From Paracoccus sp. N5 (GTDB lineage: Bacteria > Pseudomonadota > Alphaproteobacteria > Rhodobacterales > Rhodobacteraceae): a DNA stretch of 64,000 nucleotides. The DNA is taken from positions 1,930,001 to 1,994,000 of the forward strand of contig NZ_AQUO01000001.1 of the NCBI RefSeq assembly GCF_000371965.1, in the 5' to 3' direction. This document shows, piece after piece, positions 52,401 to 61,356 of this stretch. Under the pieces are notes generated by a model. That model had not been told where the DNA came from. It did no database searches and worked only from the letters and a program-made list of their open reading frames with translations. Numbering within the stretch: the stretch's first letter is position 1; every line of letters begins with the position of its first letter. Position numbers and translations under genes: made by a program.

Positions 52401-55400
52401 CGCTTCCTGCTGCCGGTCGAATCCGACCGCGAGGGCTATGAGATGCTGCTGGCGGCGCTGGCGGCGCAGGACATGGTGCCCGAGCGCATCCTGCACCTGT
52501 GGTCGGTGACGCAAGGCGCGAAGTTCCGCCCCGGCTCGAGCCTGCTCAACAGCCAGCTGGAGCGCGGCTTCTTCGGGCTCTTGCACCTGGCGCAGGCCAT
52601 CGGCACGGAACTGCCCGAGGCCAGGCTGGAGCTGATCGCGGTATGCAACGACGCGCTGCGCGTCGCGGACGAGCCGGCGCCCAGCCCCGAGAAGGCGACG
52701 GCGGCGGGACCGATCCGGGTCATGCCGCATGAGATGCCGAACATCCGCGCCCGGCTGGTCGATGTGCGGGTGCCGAAGGCGCTGGACGCGCTGGCCGCGA
52801 ACCTGCTGGAAGAGGCGCTGGCGCCCTCGGGCGCGGCCATTGCGGCTTGGCGCGACGGGCGCCGCTTCGAGCAAGGCCTTGAAAAGGTTGCGCTGGCCGA
52901 TGACGGCATGGCCGGCGTGCCGGCGGGGGCGACCTGCCTGATCACCGGCGGTTTCGGCGGCATCGGCCAGGCCATTGCCCGCGAGCTGGCCGGGCGCGGC
53001 GGCGCGAAGCTGGCGCTGACCACGCGCGGGCGGGTGGACAGCCCGGCCGTGCTGGCCTCGGTCCGCCAACTGGAGGGCTTGGGAGCCGAGGTGCTGGCGA
53101 TCCGCGCCGATGTGACCAGCCCCGAGGACATGGCCCGGGCCGTGGCCGAGACCAAGGCGCGCTTCGGCAGCCTCGACGTGGTGCTGCATGCGGCGGGGGT
53201 GATCCGCGACGGCCTGATTGCCGCCAAGACCGACGACGATGCCTGGGACGTGCTGGCGCCGAAGCTCTTGGGCACCCGGGCGCTGACCCTGGCGCTGGCC
53301 GACAACCCGGCCAAGCTGACGGTGCTGTTTGCCTCGACCTCCTCGGTGATCGCGCCGGCGGGGCAGGCGGATTACGTCGCCGCCAACGAATATCTGAACG
53401 CGGTGGCGCGCGCGGCGCCGCCGGCGCTGGGGCGCGTGGTGGCGGTGAACTGGGGCGTCTGGGCCGATGCCGGCATGGCGGCGCGGGCGATGGGGCTGGA
53501 CACGGCCTCGGTCGTCGCGGTGCCGCAGGGCCGGCCGCTGCTCGATGACAGCCTGCCGGTTCCGGGCGGGCGCGAGTTCCGCAGCACGCTGCGGATCGAG
53601 GACTGGATCATCGGCGGCCACAAGACCGCCGCGGGCCAGGCGCTGATGCCCGGCACCGGCTGGATCGAGCTGGTCTGCGAGGCGGCGCTGGAATCCGGCC
53701 TGTCGCTGCCGATCGTGATCCGCGACCTGGAATTCCGCCGGCCGCTGCTGGTGACGGACAAGGCCATGGTGACGACGCGGGTGACGCCCGAGGGCGATGC
53801 CATGCGCATCGACATCCTGGACGACCCGCAGGGCGATCCGAACGTCACCGCGCTGGTCGCGGGCCTGGCCGCGCCCGCGCCCGAGGCGCTGGCGGTTGCG
53901 GGCGGCTGGGACCAGGACGGGCAGGGCGCGGCGCTGCCTTCGGCGCAGGAACGGCAGATGGCTTTCGGTCCGCGCTGGAAGGTGCTGCGCCGCTTCCGCA
54001 TCGCCGAGGGCGAGGGCCTGGCCGAGCTGTCGCTGGCGCCGGAATTCGCCGGCGAGGCGGGCGAGTGGCTGGCGCATCCGGCGCTGCTGGACATCGCCAC
54101 CGGCTGGGCCATGGCGCTCATCAAGGGCTGGTCGCCCGATCACCTGTGGGTGCCGATGGGCTATCGCTCGATCCGGCTTTACGCGCCCTTGCCGGCGCAG
54201 GTCACCAGCCGCATCCGCAACGCGGGCGAGAACAGCGATGCCCAGGGCATGGCGCAGTTCGACATCAGCCTGGCCGGGCCGGACGGCGCGATTGTCGCGG
54301 AAATCAAGGGCTTCGCGCTGAGGAAGCTGTCGGCGGCGCTCTCGGCCCAGCCGCAGCGGGCGGCCGCCCCGCGCAGCCTGTCGCCGGCCGAGCGGCGCTT
54401 GCAGCACAATATCAGCCAGGGCATCCCGGCCGCCATCGGCCCCTCGATGCTGAGCCGGGCGATCTCGACCGGGCTGGCGCAGGTCTATGTCTCGTCCTTG
54501 GACCTGAACGCGCTGATCCTCGAGGCCGGCGTGGTCGAGGATGCCGCGCCCAGCGAGGGCGGCTTCGAGCGTCCCGACCTCGACAGCGATTTCGTCGCGC
54601 CGGCACCCGGCACCCAGGCCGAACTGGCGGCGATCTGGTCCGAACTGCTGGGCATCGCCCAAGTCGGCGCCGCGGACAGCTTCTTCGACCTGGGCGGGCA
54701 TTCGCTGATCGCGGTGCGCATGTTCGGGCAGCTGCGCAAGAAATTCGGCGTCGACCTGCCGATCTCAACCCTGTTCGAGGCGCCGACCATCGCCGGCCTG
54801 GCCGCGCTGGTCGAGGAACGCACCGGCCCGCGCGAGCTGGTTTCGCCCGACAACGTGGCCAAGCTGCCGGTGTCGCAGAAACCGCGCTTCCGCTTTGTCG
54901 TGGACATGGGCGGGCGCGGCGACGGCACGCCCTTCTTTATCGTCGCCGGCATGTTCGGCAATATCATGAACCTGCGGCAACTGGCGCAGCGCACCGGCGC
55001 CGACCGCCGCTTCTATGGCCTGCAGGCGCGCGGGCTTCTGGGCGACGACAAGCCGCATGAGAGCTTTGCCGAGGCGGCGCGCGACTATATCGCGGAGATC
55101 CGCCAGGTGCAGCCGAACGGCCCCTATCTGCTGGGCGGTTTCTCGGGTGGCGGGCTGACCGCCTATGAGATGGCGCGGCAGCTGCGCGCGGCGGGCGAGG
55201 AGGTGGCGATGCTGGTCATGCTCGACACGCCCCTGCCGCTGCGTGAGCCGGTCAGCCGCAAGGACCGGCTGGCGATCCGCCTGGGCGAATTGCGCGAGGG
55301 CGGTCCCGGCTTCGTCTGGAAATGGCTGCGCGACCGCGTGGCCTATGAATTCCAGCGCCGCAGCAAGGCCAAGGCGGTCGAGGCCGAGGTTTCGGCCGAG

Positions 55401-55739
55401 GCGACGGGCGCCTTCCACGACCTGGCCATCGAGGCGGCCTTCCTGGCCGCGCTGCCGGGGATGCAGGTGACGGAATGGGACGGGCCGGTGGCGATGTTCC
55501 GCCCGCCCTTGGACAAACGCTGGAAGGTGACCGGCGGGCGCTGGATCAACTCGGGCCGCGATTATGTCGTCGAGGACAACGGCTGGACGCCCTACATGCC
55601 GCAGTTGCGGGTGATCGAGGTGCCAGGCGACCATGATTCCATGGTGCTTGAGCCGAATGTGCGGCGCATGGCCTCGGTCCTGCGCGAGATCCTGCGCGAG
55701 GCCGATGCCGCGCCCTCCAGCGTCAAGGCGGCAGAGTGA
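49452..55739 (+). CDS. Single-module type I polyketide synthase (KS-AT-KR-DH-ACP-TE)
   Basis: 2095 aa. Ketosynthase residues 10-436 with active sites C184 (QTACSTSLV), H320 (ECHGTGTALGD) and H362 (NIGH). Acyltransferase about 537-835 with S634 in GHSMGE. A structural ketoreductase half then leads to the catalytic KR (1160-1335), with G1166 beginning GGFGGIG and Y1308 in ADYVAANEY. A dehydratase-like fold follows (1370-1630): H1390 has an extra residue before the usual G-x4-P, and the second motif reads LLDIATG with Gly where Gln or His is common. Carrier S1751 (DLGGHSL) and thioesterase S1898 (GGFSGGG) close the chain. KR before DH recalls PUFA and enediyne synthases. The start follows AGAGGCATCCC. 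Confidence 0.9.
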   Translation: MAFDKSVVEDSDIAIVGMAAQLPGAAGVAEYWDNLCRGVESIRRLPEAELIARGESRARMADPNYVPSAAILGQFDEFDAEFFGLSPKEAAIMDPQHRKFLETCWHALEDAAHVPERFAGNIGVWAGCGAGSYYYWNVCSNRDLVDGVGHFLLRHTGNDKDFLSTRVSHVFDLKGPSVNVQTACSTSLVAIHMACQSLNSGECDMALAGGVTIELPHGLGYLYKENEILSPDGHCHAFDHRAQGTVFGSGAAVLALRRAADAIADGDHIWAIIKGSAINNDGAAKAGYLAPSVEGQAQAISEALVMAGVSSDSIGYVECHGTGTALGDPIEVAALNQAYARVSDGTRQGPCHIGSVKTNIGHLDTAAGSAGLIKSALAVHHGQIPASLGYEAPNPAIDFEGGPFRVNDRLSDWPLPGPRRAGVNSLGVGGTNAHVIVQEPPLAQPSGESDWPFQIIAVSGRSKAALDANAAALAGWLAANPEVNLADLSFTLTQGRRQFDRRRVLVAETAAQAAALLADPDPRLVFDHQPVGDPAEAVFMLPGGGAQYAGMARGLYETEPTFREWMDRGLDHMAAAHGVDLRALWLPEPGAEAEADRRLLQPSLQLPLLMITEYALAQLWISWGVQPAALIGHSMGENTAACIAGVMSFQDCIGLVRLRGLLMDRVPAGGMLSVPLEPEDFAAELAELGLDLAAVNGPSMAVVSGPDAKLDEFAAKMAAREVECQRIAISIAAHSRLLDGVMAEFRAYLASIPLHPPRIPIISNRSGLPLSDAEATSPDYWVAHLRGTVRFADGIAHLAQVPGRVFLEVGPGRAMQAMAKANPGVAAHQVVSTLRHRDHATEDDSFFMAALARFWACGGAIDWGQIWGEAPRRRLSLPGYAFQRKRYFIERSASVASDVADELARIEEPAEWGWRPAWKLASPNIEIGPQGPVATGAQNWLVFVDELGLGERVAAALRARGQRVAEVRIGDSFADKTVSGGEGRFLLPVESDREGYEMLLAALAAQDMVPERILHLWSVTQGAKFRPGSSLLNSQLERGFFGLLHLAQAIGTELPEARLELIAVCNDALRVADEPAPSPEKATAAGPIRVMPHEMPNIRARLVDVRVPKALDALAANLLEEALAPSGAAIAAWRDGRRFEQGLEKVALADDGMAGVPAGATCLITGGFGGIGQAIARELAGRGGAKLALTTRGRVDSPAVLASVRQLEGLGAEVLAIRADVTSPEDMARAVAETKARFGSLDVVLHAAGVIRDGLIAAKTDDDAWDVLAPKLLGTRALTLALADNPAKLTVLFASTSSVIAPAGQADYVAANEYLNAVARAAPPALGRVVAVNWGVWADAGMAARAMGLDTASVVAVPQGRPLLDDSLPVPGGREFRSTLRIEDWIIGGHKTAAGQALMPGTGWIELVCEAALESGLSLPIVIRDLEFRRPLLVTDKAMVTTRVTPEGDAMRIDILDDPQGDPNVTALVAGLAAPAPEALAVAGGWDQDGQGAALPSAQERQMAFGPRWKVLRRFRIAEGEGLAELSLAPEFAGEAGEWLAHPALLDIATGWAMALIKGWSPDHLWVPMGYRSIRLYAPLPAQVTSRIRNAGENSDAQGMAQFDISLAGPDGAIVAEIKGFALRKLSAALSAQPQRAAAPRSLSPAERRLQHNISQGIPAAIGPSMLSRAISTGLAQVYVSSLDLNALILEAGVVEDAAPSEGGFERPDLDSDFVAPAPGTQAELAAIWSELLGIAQVGAADSFFDLGGHSLIAVRMFGQLRKKFGVDLPISTLFEAPTIAGLAALVEERTGPRELVSPDNVAKLPVSQKPRFRFVVDMGGRGDGTPFFIVAGMFGNIMNLRQLAQRTGADRRFYGLQARGLLGDDKPHESFAEAARDYIAEIRQVQPNGPYLLGGFSGGGLTAYEMARQLRAAGEEVAMLVMLDTPLPLREPVSRKDRLAIRLGELREGGPGFVWKWLRDRVAYEFQRRSKAKAVEAEVSAEATGAFHDLAIEAAFLAALPGMQVTEWDGPVAMFRPPLDKRWKVTGGRWINSGRDYVVEDNGWTPYMPQLRVIEVPGDHDSMVLEPNVRRMASVLREILREADAAPSSVKAAE

Positions 55740-55741
55740 CC

Positions 55742-56725
55742 ATGAACGGCAATCCCAGCGTCCAGGTCGTCGTGCTCAACTGGCGCACGCCAGAGATGTC
55801 CTTGCAGGCCGCCGAATCCGCCATGCGGGAAATGCAGGGGCTGGAGGGCGGCGTGACCATCGTCGACAATGATTCCGGCGATGGCAGTTTCGAGGCATTG
55901 CAGGCCGGCGTCGCCGCGCGCGGCTGGCCGGCCGACCGGGTCGCGGTGGTGCAATCGGGCTGGAACGGCGGCTATGGCGCCGGCAACAACCACGGCATCC
56001 GCCAGGGATTGCCGGACGGGCGGCGGCCGGACCTGGTCTATCTGCTGAACTCGGATGCCATCGCGCAGCCGGGCGCGATCCGGGCGCTGGTCGATTACCT
56101 GGGCGCGCATCCCGAGGCCGGCATCGCCTGCTCGCGCCTGCGCGGCACCGACGACGTGCCGCACAGCACCGCCTTTCGCTTTCCCTCGGCAGCGGCCGAG
56201 TTCGAATCGGAAAGCCGCACCGGCCCGATCTCGCGCCTGCTGCGGCGCAAGATCGTGGCGCTGCCGCAGCCCGAGACATCGGGTCGCGTGGACTGGTCGG
56301 CCGGGGCGTCGATGATGATCCGCATGGACGTGCTGGACCGAATCGGCCTCTTCGACGAAGGGTTCTTCCTTTACTACGAGGAAACCGACCTGTGCCGCCG
56401 CGCGGCGCTGGCGGGCTGGCAGACCCATTACGTGGTCGAAAGCCTGGTGCTGCATATCGGTTCGGTCAGCACCGGCATGAAGGAATGGAAGCGCGCGCCG
56501 GATTACTGGTACGATTCCCGGCGCCGCTATTTCGAGAAACACCATGGGCGGTCGGGCGCGCTTTGGGCCACGATCGCGCATCTGGGGGGCGCGGGCGTGT
56601 TTCGCCTGCGCTGTCTGTTGTCGGGGCGCAGGCCGGATGGGCCCAAGGGTCATCTGTCGCATCTGACGCGCCACGCGCTTCGTTTGCAGCCAAAGCCCGT
56701 GCATGTTGAAAAGGGTAAGCCATGA
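55742..56725 (+). CDS. Glycosyltransferase family 2 (rhamnosyltransferase-like)
   Basis: 327-aa GT-A enzyme in the PKS-NRPS operon, two bases after the PKS stop. Motifs: VVVLNWRTPEMSLQAAES, IVDNDSGDGSFEAL with the nucleotide-binding Asp pair, WNGGYGAGNNHGI, LVYLLNSDAIAQPG as the DxD-like position, and LFDEGFFLYYEETDLCRRAA, the catalytic ED-containing block. It would glycosylate the polyketide/peptide product or a polymer unit. ATG 55742 is used; a GTG six bases earlier overlaps the PKS stop. Its end overlaps the next gene by four bases. Confidence 0.88.
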   Translation: MNGNPSVQVVVLNWRTPEMSLQAAESAMREMQGLEGGVTIVDNDSGDGSFEALQAGVAARGWPADRVAVVQSGWNGGYGAGNNHGIRQGLPDGRRPDLVYLLNSDAIAQPGAIRALVDYLGAHPEAGIACSRLRGTDDVPHSTAFRFPSAAAEFESESRTGPISRLLRRKIVALPQPETSGRVDWSAGASMMIRMDVLDRIGLFDEGFFLYYEETDLCRRAALAGWQTHYVVESLVLHIGSVSTGMKEWKRAPDYWYDSRRRYFEKHHGRSGALWATIAHLGGAGVFRLRCLLSGRRPDGPKGHLSHLTRHALRLQPKPVHVEKGKP

Positions 56726-59700
56726 CGCAGTTTTCCGCGATTCTGGTGGGTAACGAATCTCTGATGCGCCACGCGGCCGAGACGCTGCTGGCGCGCGGCC
56801 ATCGCATTATCGCGGTGGTGACGCGCAATCCCGACCTGCGCGACTGGGCGATGGGGGCCGGTTTGACGGTCGAGGACCAGGACGCGCCGGTGCCGCCGGG
56901 TGCGCCGGTGGCGGACTGGCTGTTCAGCGTCGCCAACCTGTCGATCCTGCGCCCCGAGATGCTGGCGCGCGGGACGCGGGGCGCGATCAATTTCCATGAC
57001 GGCCCGCTGCCCCGGCTGGCCGGTCTGAACGCGCCGGTCTGGGCGATCATCGGGCAGGAGCCGCAGCACGGCATCACCTGGCACATGATCGAGGGCGGCG
57101 TGGACGAGGGCGACATCCTGTCCCAGACCCTGTTCGACCTGCGCCCTGACGACACCGCCCTGACGCTGAATGCCCGCTGCTTTGCCCGCGGCGCCGAGAG
57201 TTTCGCCGATGTGCTGGCCCAGCTGGAAGGGGCGGGGCCGCAGCGGGTGAAACAGGACCTGTCGCAGCGCAGCTATGTCGGCCGCGACAAGCGCCCCGAG
57301 GCTGCGGGATTGATCGACTTTGCCCAGCCCGCCGGGCGCATCTGCGCGCTGGTGCGCGGGCTTGACCATGGCGGCTACTGGAACCCGCTGACCGAGGCCA
57401 AGGTTCGGCTGGAGGATGGCCGGGTGCTGGCGGTGGAGGCCTCGGCCGGGACCGAGCCGGCGACGGCCGCGCCGGGCACGGTGCTGGCGCATCACGGCGA
57501 TATTGCCACCATCGCGGCCGGCGATGCGGCCGTGCGGCTGATCTTCCGCGGTGCATTGCCGCCGATCGGTGCGGTGATCCCGGCGCTGGCCGCCGATGAG
57601 CGCGCGCGGCTGACCGATCTGGGCGCGCAGGCGGCGCGGCATGACGGCTGGTGGCGCAAGCGGCTGGCGGCGATGAACCCCGCGGTGCTGCCGGGCGAGG
57701 GCTCGGAGGCGCGCGCCCGGGTGGCGCTGCTGCCCGGCGCCGGGCCCGAGCGGATCGCGCTGGCCGCCTCGCTGCTGGCGCGGCTGGCGGGGCAGGCGGA
57801 ATGCGACCTGGCGCTGCGGCCCGAGGGCCAGCCCGAGGCGGCGGGGATCGTCGCCGACTGGCAGCCGCTTTCGGTGGCGCTTGGTGGTGCGCAGACCTTG
57901 GCCGAGCTTGGGGCCGCGATCTCGGGCCAGATCGCCGATCAGGCGAAGCGGGGCTTCTTCCTGGCCGACCTGCTGCATCGCGCGCCGGAATTGCGCGAGG
58001 TGGCGGTGCCGGATCTGGCGATCAGCCTCGATGCGCGCGGCCCGGTCGCGGGCGCGGCGCTGACCGTGACCCTGACCGAAGCCGGCGCCTGGCTGGACCA
58101 CGATCCGGCCCGCGTCTCGGCCGCGCAGGCGCAAAGGCTGGCCCGGGTTCTGGATGCCGGGCTGGCGCTGCCCGGAACGACGGCGCTGCGCGACATTCCC
58201 CTGATGGATGCCGCCGAGCGCGAGGCGCTGCTGGTCGCCCGCAACGCCACCCAGGCCGAGGTGCGGCTGGCCTGCATCCACCAGCTGATCGCCGAGAAGG
58301 CCGGCGAGAACCCGGATGCGGTGGCGCTGGCCTTCGAGGATCACAGCCTGACCCGCGGCCAGCTGGACCGCGCCGCCAATGCGCTGGCCGAAAAGCTGGT
58401 GGCGATGGGTGTCGGTCCCGACCAGCCGGTCGGGCTGTTCGCGAAACGCTCGCCCGAGCTGGTGATCGGCGCGCTGGCGATCTGGAAGGCCGGCGGCGCC
58501 TATGTGCCCTTGGACCCGGATTACCCCGCCGATCGCATCGAGCTTTATATCCAGGATTCGGGCGCCCGGGTGGTGCTGGTCCAGGACGGCCTTGCCGAAA
58601 AGCTGCCGGCGCATGGCGCGCAGGTGGTGGCCATCCCCTCGGACCTGCCGCATGGCCTGGTCGCGGCGCCGGTCAACCATGCCGGGCCGGAAAACCTGGC
58701 CTATCTGATCTATACCTCCGGCTCGACCGGCCGGCCCAAGGGGGTGATGGTCGAGCATCGCAATGTCGCCAATTTCTTCGCCGGCATGGATGCGGTGATC
58801 CCGCATGCCGAGGGCGATGCCTGGCTGGCGGTGACCAGCCTGTCCTTCGACATCTCGGTGCTGGAGATCTTCTGGTCGCTGGCGCGTGGCCTGAAACTGG
58901 TGATCGCGGGCGAAGAGTCGCGGCTCGCCGTGTCCAGCGCGCCGGCGCATCCGCGCGCCGAGGTGCAGGGCGGCATGGATTTCAGCCTGTTCTACTGGGG
59001 CAATGACGACGGGCCCGGGCCGCAGAAATACCGGCTGCTGCTGGAGGGTGCGCGTTTCGCCGACCAGAACGGTTTCGTCGCCGTCTATACGCCCGAGCGG
59101 CATTTCCACGCCTTTGGCGGCCCCTATCCGAACCCGGCGGTTTCCGGCGCGGCGGTGGCGGCGGTGACCAGGAACATCTCGGTCCGCGCCGGCAGCTGCG
59201 TGCTGCCGCTGCACCACCCGGCCCGCGTGGCCGAGGAATGGGCGGTGATCGACAACCTGACCTCGGGCCGGGCCGGGCTGGCCATCGCCTCGGGCTGGCA
59301 GCCGGACGATTTCGTGCTGCGCCCGGAAAACGCGCCGCCGAACAACAAGGCGGCGCTGATCCAGGGCGTCGAGCAGCTGCGCCGGCTGTGGCGCGGGGAA
59401 AAGGTCGATTTCCCGCGCGCCGGCGGCGGCACGTTCGGCGTGGTGACGCAGCCGCGCCCGGTGCAGAAGGAACTGCCGCTGTGGCTGACCGTGGCCGGCA
59501 ACCCGGAAACCTGGATCGAGGCCGGGCGGCTGGGCATGAACGTGCTGACCCACCTCCTGGGCCAGAGCATCGACACGGTCGCGGCCCGGATCAAGGATTA
59601 TCACGCGGCGCTGCGCGAGGCCGGCCATGACCCGGCGCATTTCACCGTCACGCTGATGCTGCACACCTGCCTGGCCGAGGATCGCGAGACCACGCGCGAG

Positions 59701-61356
59701 ATCGCCCGCGAGCCGATGAAGAACTACCTGCGCAGCGCGGCGGCGCTGGTCAAGCAATATGCCTGGGATTTCCCGGCCTTCCGCAAGCCCGCGGGCATGA
59801 CCAACCCGATGGCCATCGACCTGGGCACGCTCAGCGAGGACGAGCTGGACGGCATCCTGGAATTCGCCTTCCTGCGCTATTTCGAGGATTCGGGCCTGTT
59901 CGGTTCGATGGAGGATGCCATCGCCCGGGTCGAGCAGCTGAAGACCATCGGCGTGGGCGAGGTGGCCTGCCTGATCGACTATGGCATCGCGCCGGACCAG
60001 GTCATGGCCGGTTTCCCGATGCTGGCCCGGCTGCGGGCGGCGGTCAATCCGGCCGATGTGGCGCTGGACCCGCGCGATTTCTCGATCGCGGCGCAGATCC
60101 GGCGCTGGAAGGTGACGCATCTGCAATGCACGCCCAGCATGGCGCGCATCCTGGTCTCGGACCCGCAGGTGGCGGCGGCGATGGCGGGGCTGAAATGCGT
60201 GATGGTCGGCGGCGAGGCGCTGCCGCCCTCGCTGCTGGCCGAGATCAAGGCGGCGACGCGGGCGCGGGTGCTGAATATGTACGGCCCGACCGAGACCACG
60301 ATCTGGTCCACGGTGGCCGACCTGACCGATGCGGCCGAGGTGACCCTGGGCCGGCCGATTGCCAATACGCAGCTTTACGTGCTGGACGGCGATCAGGTGC
60401 CGGTGCCTCCGGGCGCGCAGGGCGAGCTGTGGATCGGCGGCCATGGCGTCACGCGCGGCTATTGGCAGCGCGAGGACCTGACTGCGGGCGCGTTCCGGCC
60501 CGATCCCTTCGTGCCGGCGGATCGCGCCGCGCCCTGGGGCGCGCGCATGTATCGCACCGGCGACCTGGTGCGCTGGCGCGAGGATGGCGGGCTGGACTAC
60601 ATCGGCCGGGCCGACCACCAGATCAAGCTGCGCGGCTTCCGCATCGAACTGGGCGAGATAGAGGCGCAGCTGGCCGACCAGCCCGGCGTGCGCGAGGCGG
60701 TGGCGCTGGTGCGCGAGGACGTGCCCGGCGACAAGCGGCTGGTCGGCTATGTCACTGGCGATGCCAGCCTGTCGGAAAAGGCGCTGCGCGAGGCGCTGCT
60801 GGCGCATCTGCCGGCCCATATGGTGCCCGGCCGCATCGTCCGGCTGGAGAAGATGCCGCTGACGCCGAACCGCAAGATCGACCGCAAGCAGCTGCCGGTG
60901 CCGGGGGCGATTGTCGCGCCGATGGTGGCGCCGGGGGCGGCCATCGAGGCCACCCCCGCCGCGGCGGCTGCCGCCGCCCCGGCCGCGCCGAGCGAGGATC
61001 TGGCCGCCGCCGTGCAGGCGCTGTGGGCCGAGACCCTGGGGGTCGAGCAGATCGGGCCGCGCGACAATTTCTTTGCGCTGGGCGGGCATTCGCTGCTGGC
61101 GATCCAGCTGCATCGCACCATGCGCGACCGGCTGGCGCTGCCGCGATTGGGGGTGACGGACATCTTCCGCTTCCCGGTGCTGGCGGATTTCGTCAAGCAT
61201 GTCGCGGGCCTGGCGCCGGCGAACCAGGCCGCGGCGGCGCCGGTTTCTGCGGCCGCCGCCGCGCCGGTTGCCGTGCCCGAGCCGGCGGCCGCGGCTGGCG
61301 ACGATGCCATGGCGCGGCGCCGGGCGCTGCGGGCGCAATTGCGCGGCGGGCGTTGA
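56722..61356 (+). CDS. Formyltransferase / half-condensation / adenylation with luciferase-like insert / carrier protein fusion
   Basis: 1544 aa. N-terminal formyltransferase (about 1-300): INFHDGPLPRLAGLN with H92 and MIEGGVDEGDILSQT. Residues 335-510 resemble only the C-terminal half of a condensation domain, with no HHxxxDG. The adenylation domain starts near 530 (YTSGSTGRPKG at 664) and is split after its fourth motif by a flavin-dependent luciferase-like monooxygenase (752-1110, opening MDFSLFYWGNDD). It resumes at 1120, with NMYGPTETT at 1186 and NRKIDRKQL at 1383. Carrier serine S1457 is in GGHSLL. An Ala/Pro linker ends it. MupA/Atu3671-like inserts are known in such domains. ATGA overlaps join it to both neighbours' frames. 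Confidence 0.9.
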   Translation: MTQFSAILVGNESLMRHAAETLLARGHRIIAVVTRNPDLRDWAMGAGLTVEDQDAPVPPGAPVADWLFSVANLSILRPEMLARGTRGAINFHDGPLPRLAGLNAPVWAIIGQEPQHGITWHMIEGGVDEGDILSQTLFDLRPDDTALTLNARCFARGAESFADVLAQLEGAGPQRVKQDLSQRSYVGRDKRPEAAGLIDFAQPAGRICALVRGLDHGGYWNPLTEAKVRLEDGRVLAVEASAGTEPATAAPGTVLAHHGDIATIAAGDAAVRLIFRGALPPIGAVIPALAADERARLTDLGAQAARHDGWWRKRLAAMNPAVLPGEGSEARARVALLPGAGPERIALAASLLARLAGQAECDLALRPEGQPEAAGIVADWQPLSVALGGAQTLAELGAAISGQIADQAKRGFFLADLLHRAPELREVAVPDLAISLDARGPVAGAALTVTLTEAGAWLDHDPARVSAAQAQRLARVLDAGLALPGTTALRDIPLMDAAEREALLVARNATQAEVRLACIHQLIAEKAGENPDAVALAFEDHSLTRGQLDRAANALAEKLVAMGVGPDQPVGLFAKRSPELVIGALAIWKAGGAYVPLDPDYPADRIELYIQDSGARVVLVQDGLAEKLPAHGAQVVAIPSDLPHGLVAAPVNHAGPENLAYLIYTSGSTGRPKGVMVEHRNVANFFAGMDAVIPHAEGDAWLAVTSLSFDISVLEIFWSLARGLKLVIAGEESRLAVSSAPAHPRAEVQGGMDFSLFYWGNDDGPGPQKYRLLLEGARFADQNGFVAVYTPERHFHAFGGPYPNPAVSGAAVAAVTRNISVRAGSCVLPLHHPARVAEEWAVIDNLTSGRAGLAIASGWQPDDFVLRPENAPPNNKAALIQGVEQLRRLWRGEKVDFPRAGGGTFGVVTQPRPVQKELPLWLTVAGNPETWIEAGRLGMNVLTHLLGQSIDTVAARIKDYHAALREAGHDPAHFTVTLMLHTCLAEDRETTREIAREPMKNYLRSAAALVKQYAWDFPAFRKPAGMTNPMAIDLGTLSEDELDGILEFAFLRYFEDSGLFGSMEDAIARVEQLKTIGVGEVACLIDYGIAPDQVMAGFPMLARLRAAVNPADVALDPRDFSIAAQIRRWKVTHLQCTPSMARILVSDPQVAAAMAGLKCVMVGGEALPPSLLAEIKAATRARVLNMYGPTETTIWSTVADLTDAAEVTLGRPIANTQLYVLDGDQVPVPPGAQGELWIGGHGVTRGYWQREDLTAGAFRPDPFVPADRAAPWGARMYRTGDLVRWREDGGLDYIGRADHQIKLRGFRIELGEIEAQLADQPGVREAVALVREDVPGDKRLVGYVTGDASLSEKALREALLAHLPAHMVPGRIVRLEKMPLTPNRKIDRKQLPVPGAIVAPMVAPGAAIEATPAAAAAAAPAAPSEDLAAAVQALWAETLGVEQIGPRDNFFALGGHSLLAIQLHRTMRDRLALPRLGVTDIFRFPVLADFVKHVAGLAPANQAAAAPVSAAAAAPVAVPEPAAAAGDDAMARRRALRAQLRGGR

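Noticed and set aside
49320..54701. Open frame of nearly 1,800 codons on the minus strand
   Set aside because: It mirrors the PKS on the other strand. The PKS has intact catalytic motifs in the right order; the minus-strand product is low-complexity Arg/Gly/Gln-rich with no motif. Long antisense frames are expected in GC-rich DNA.
56650..61338. Open frame of over 1,500 codons on the minus strand
   Set aside because: Antisense to the formyltransferase/NRPS gene, with the same low-complexity His/Arg/Gln composition and no recognised domain.
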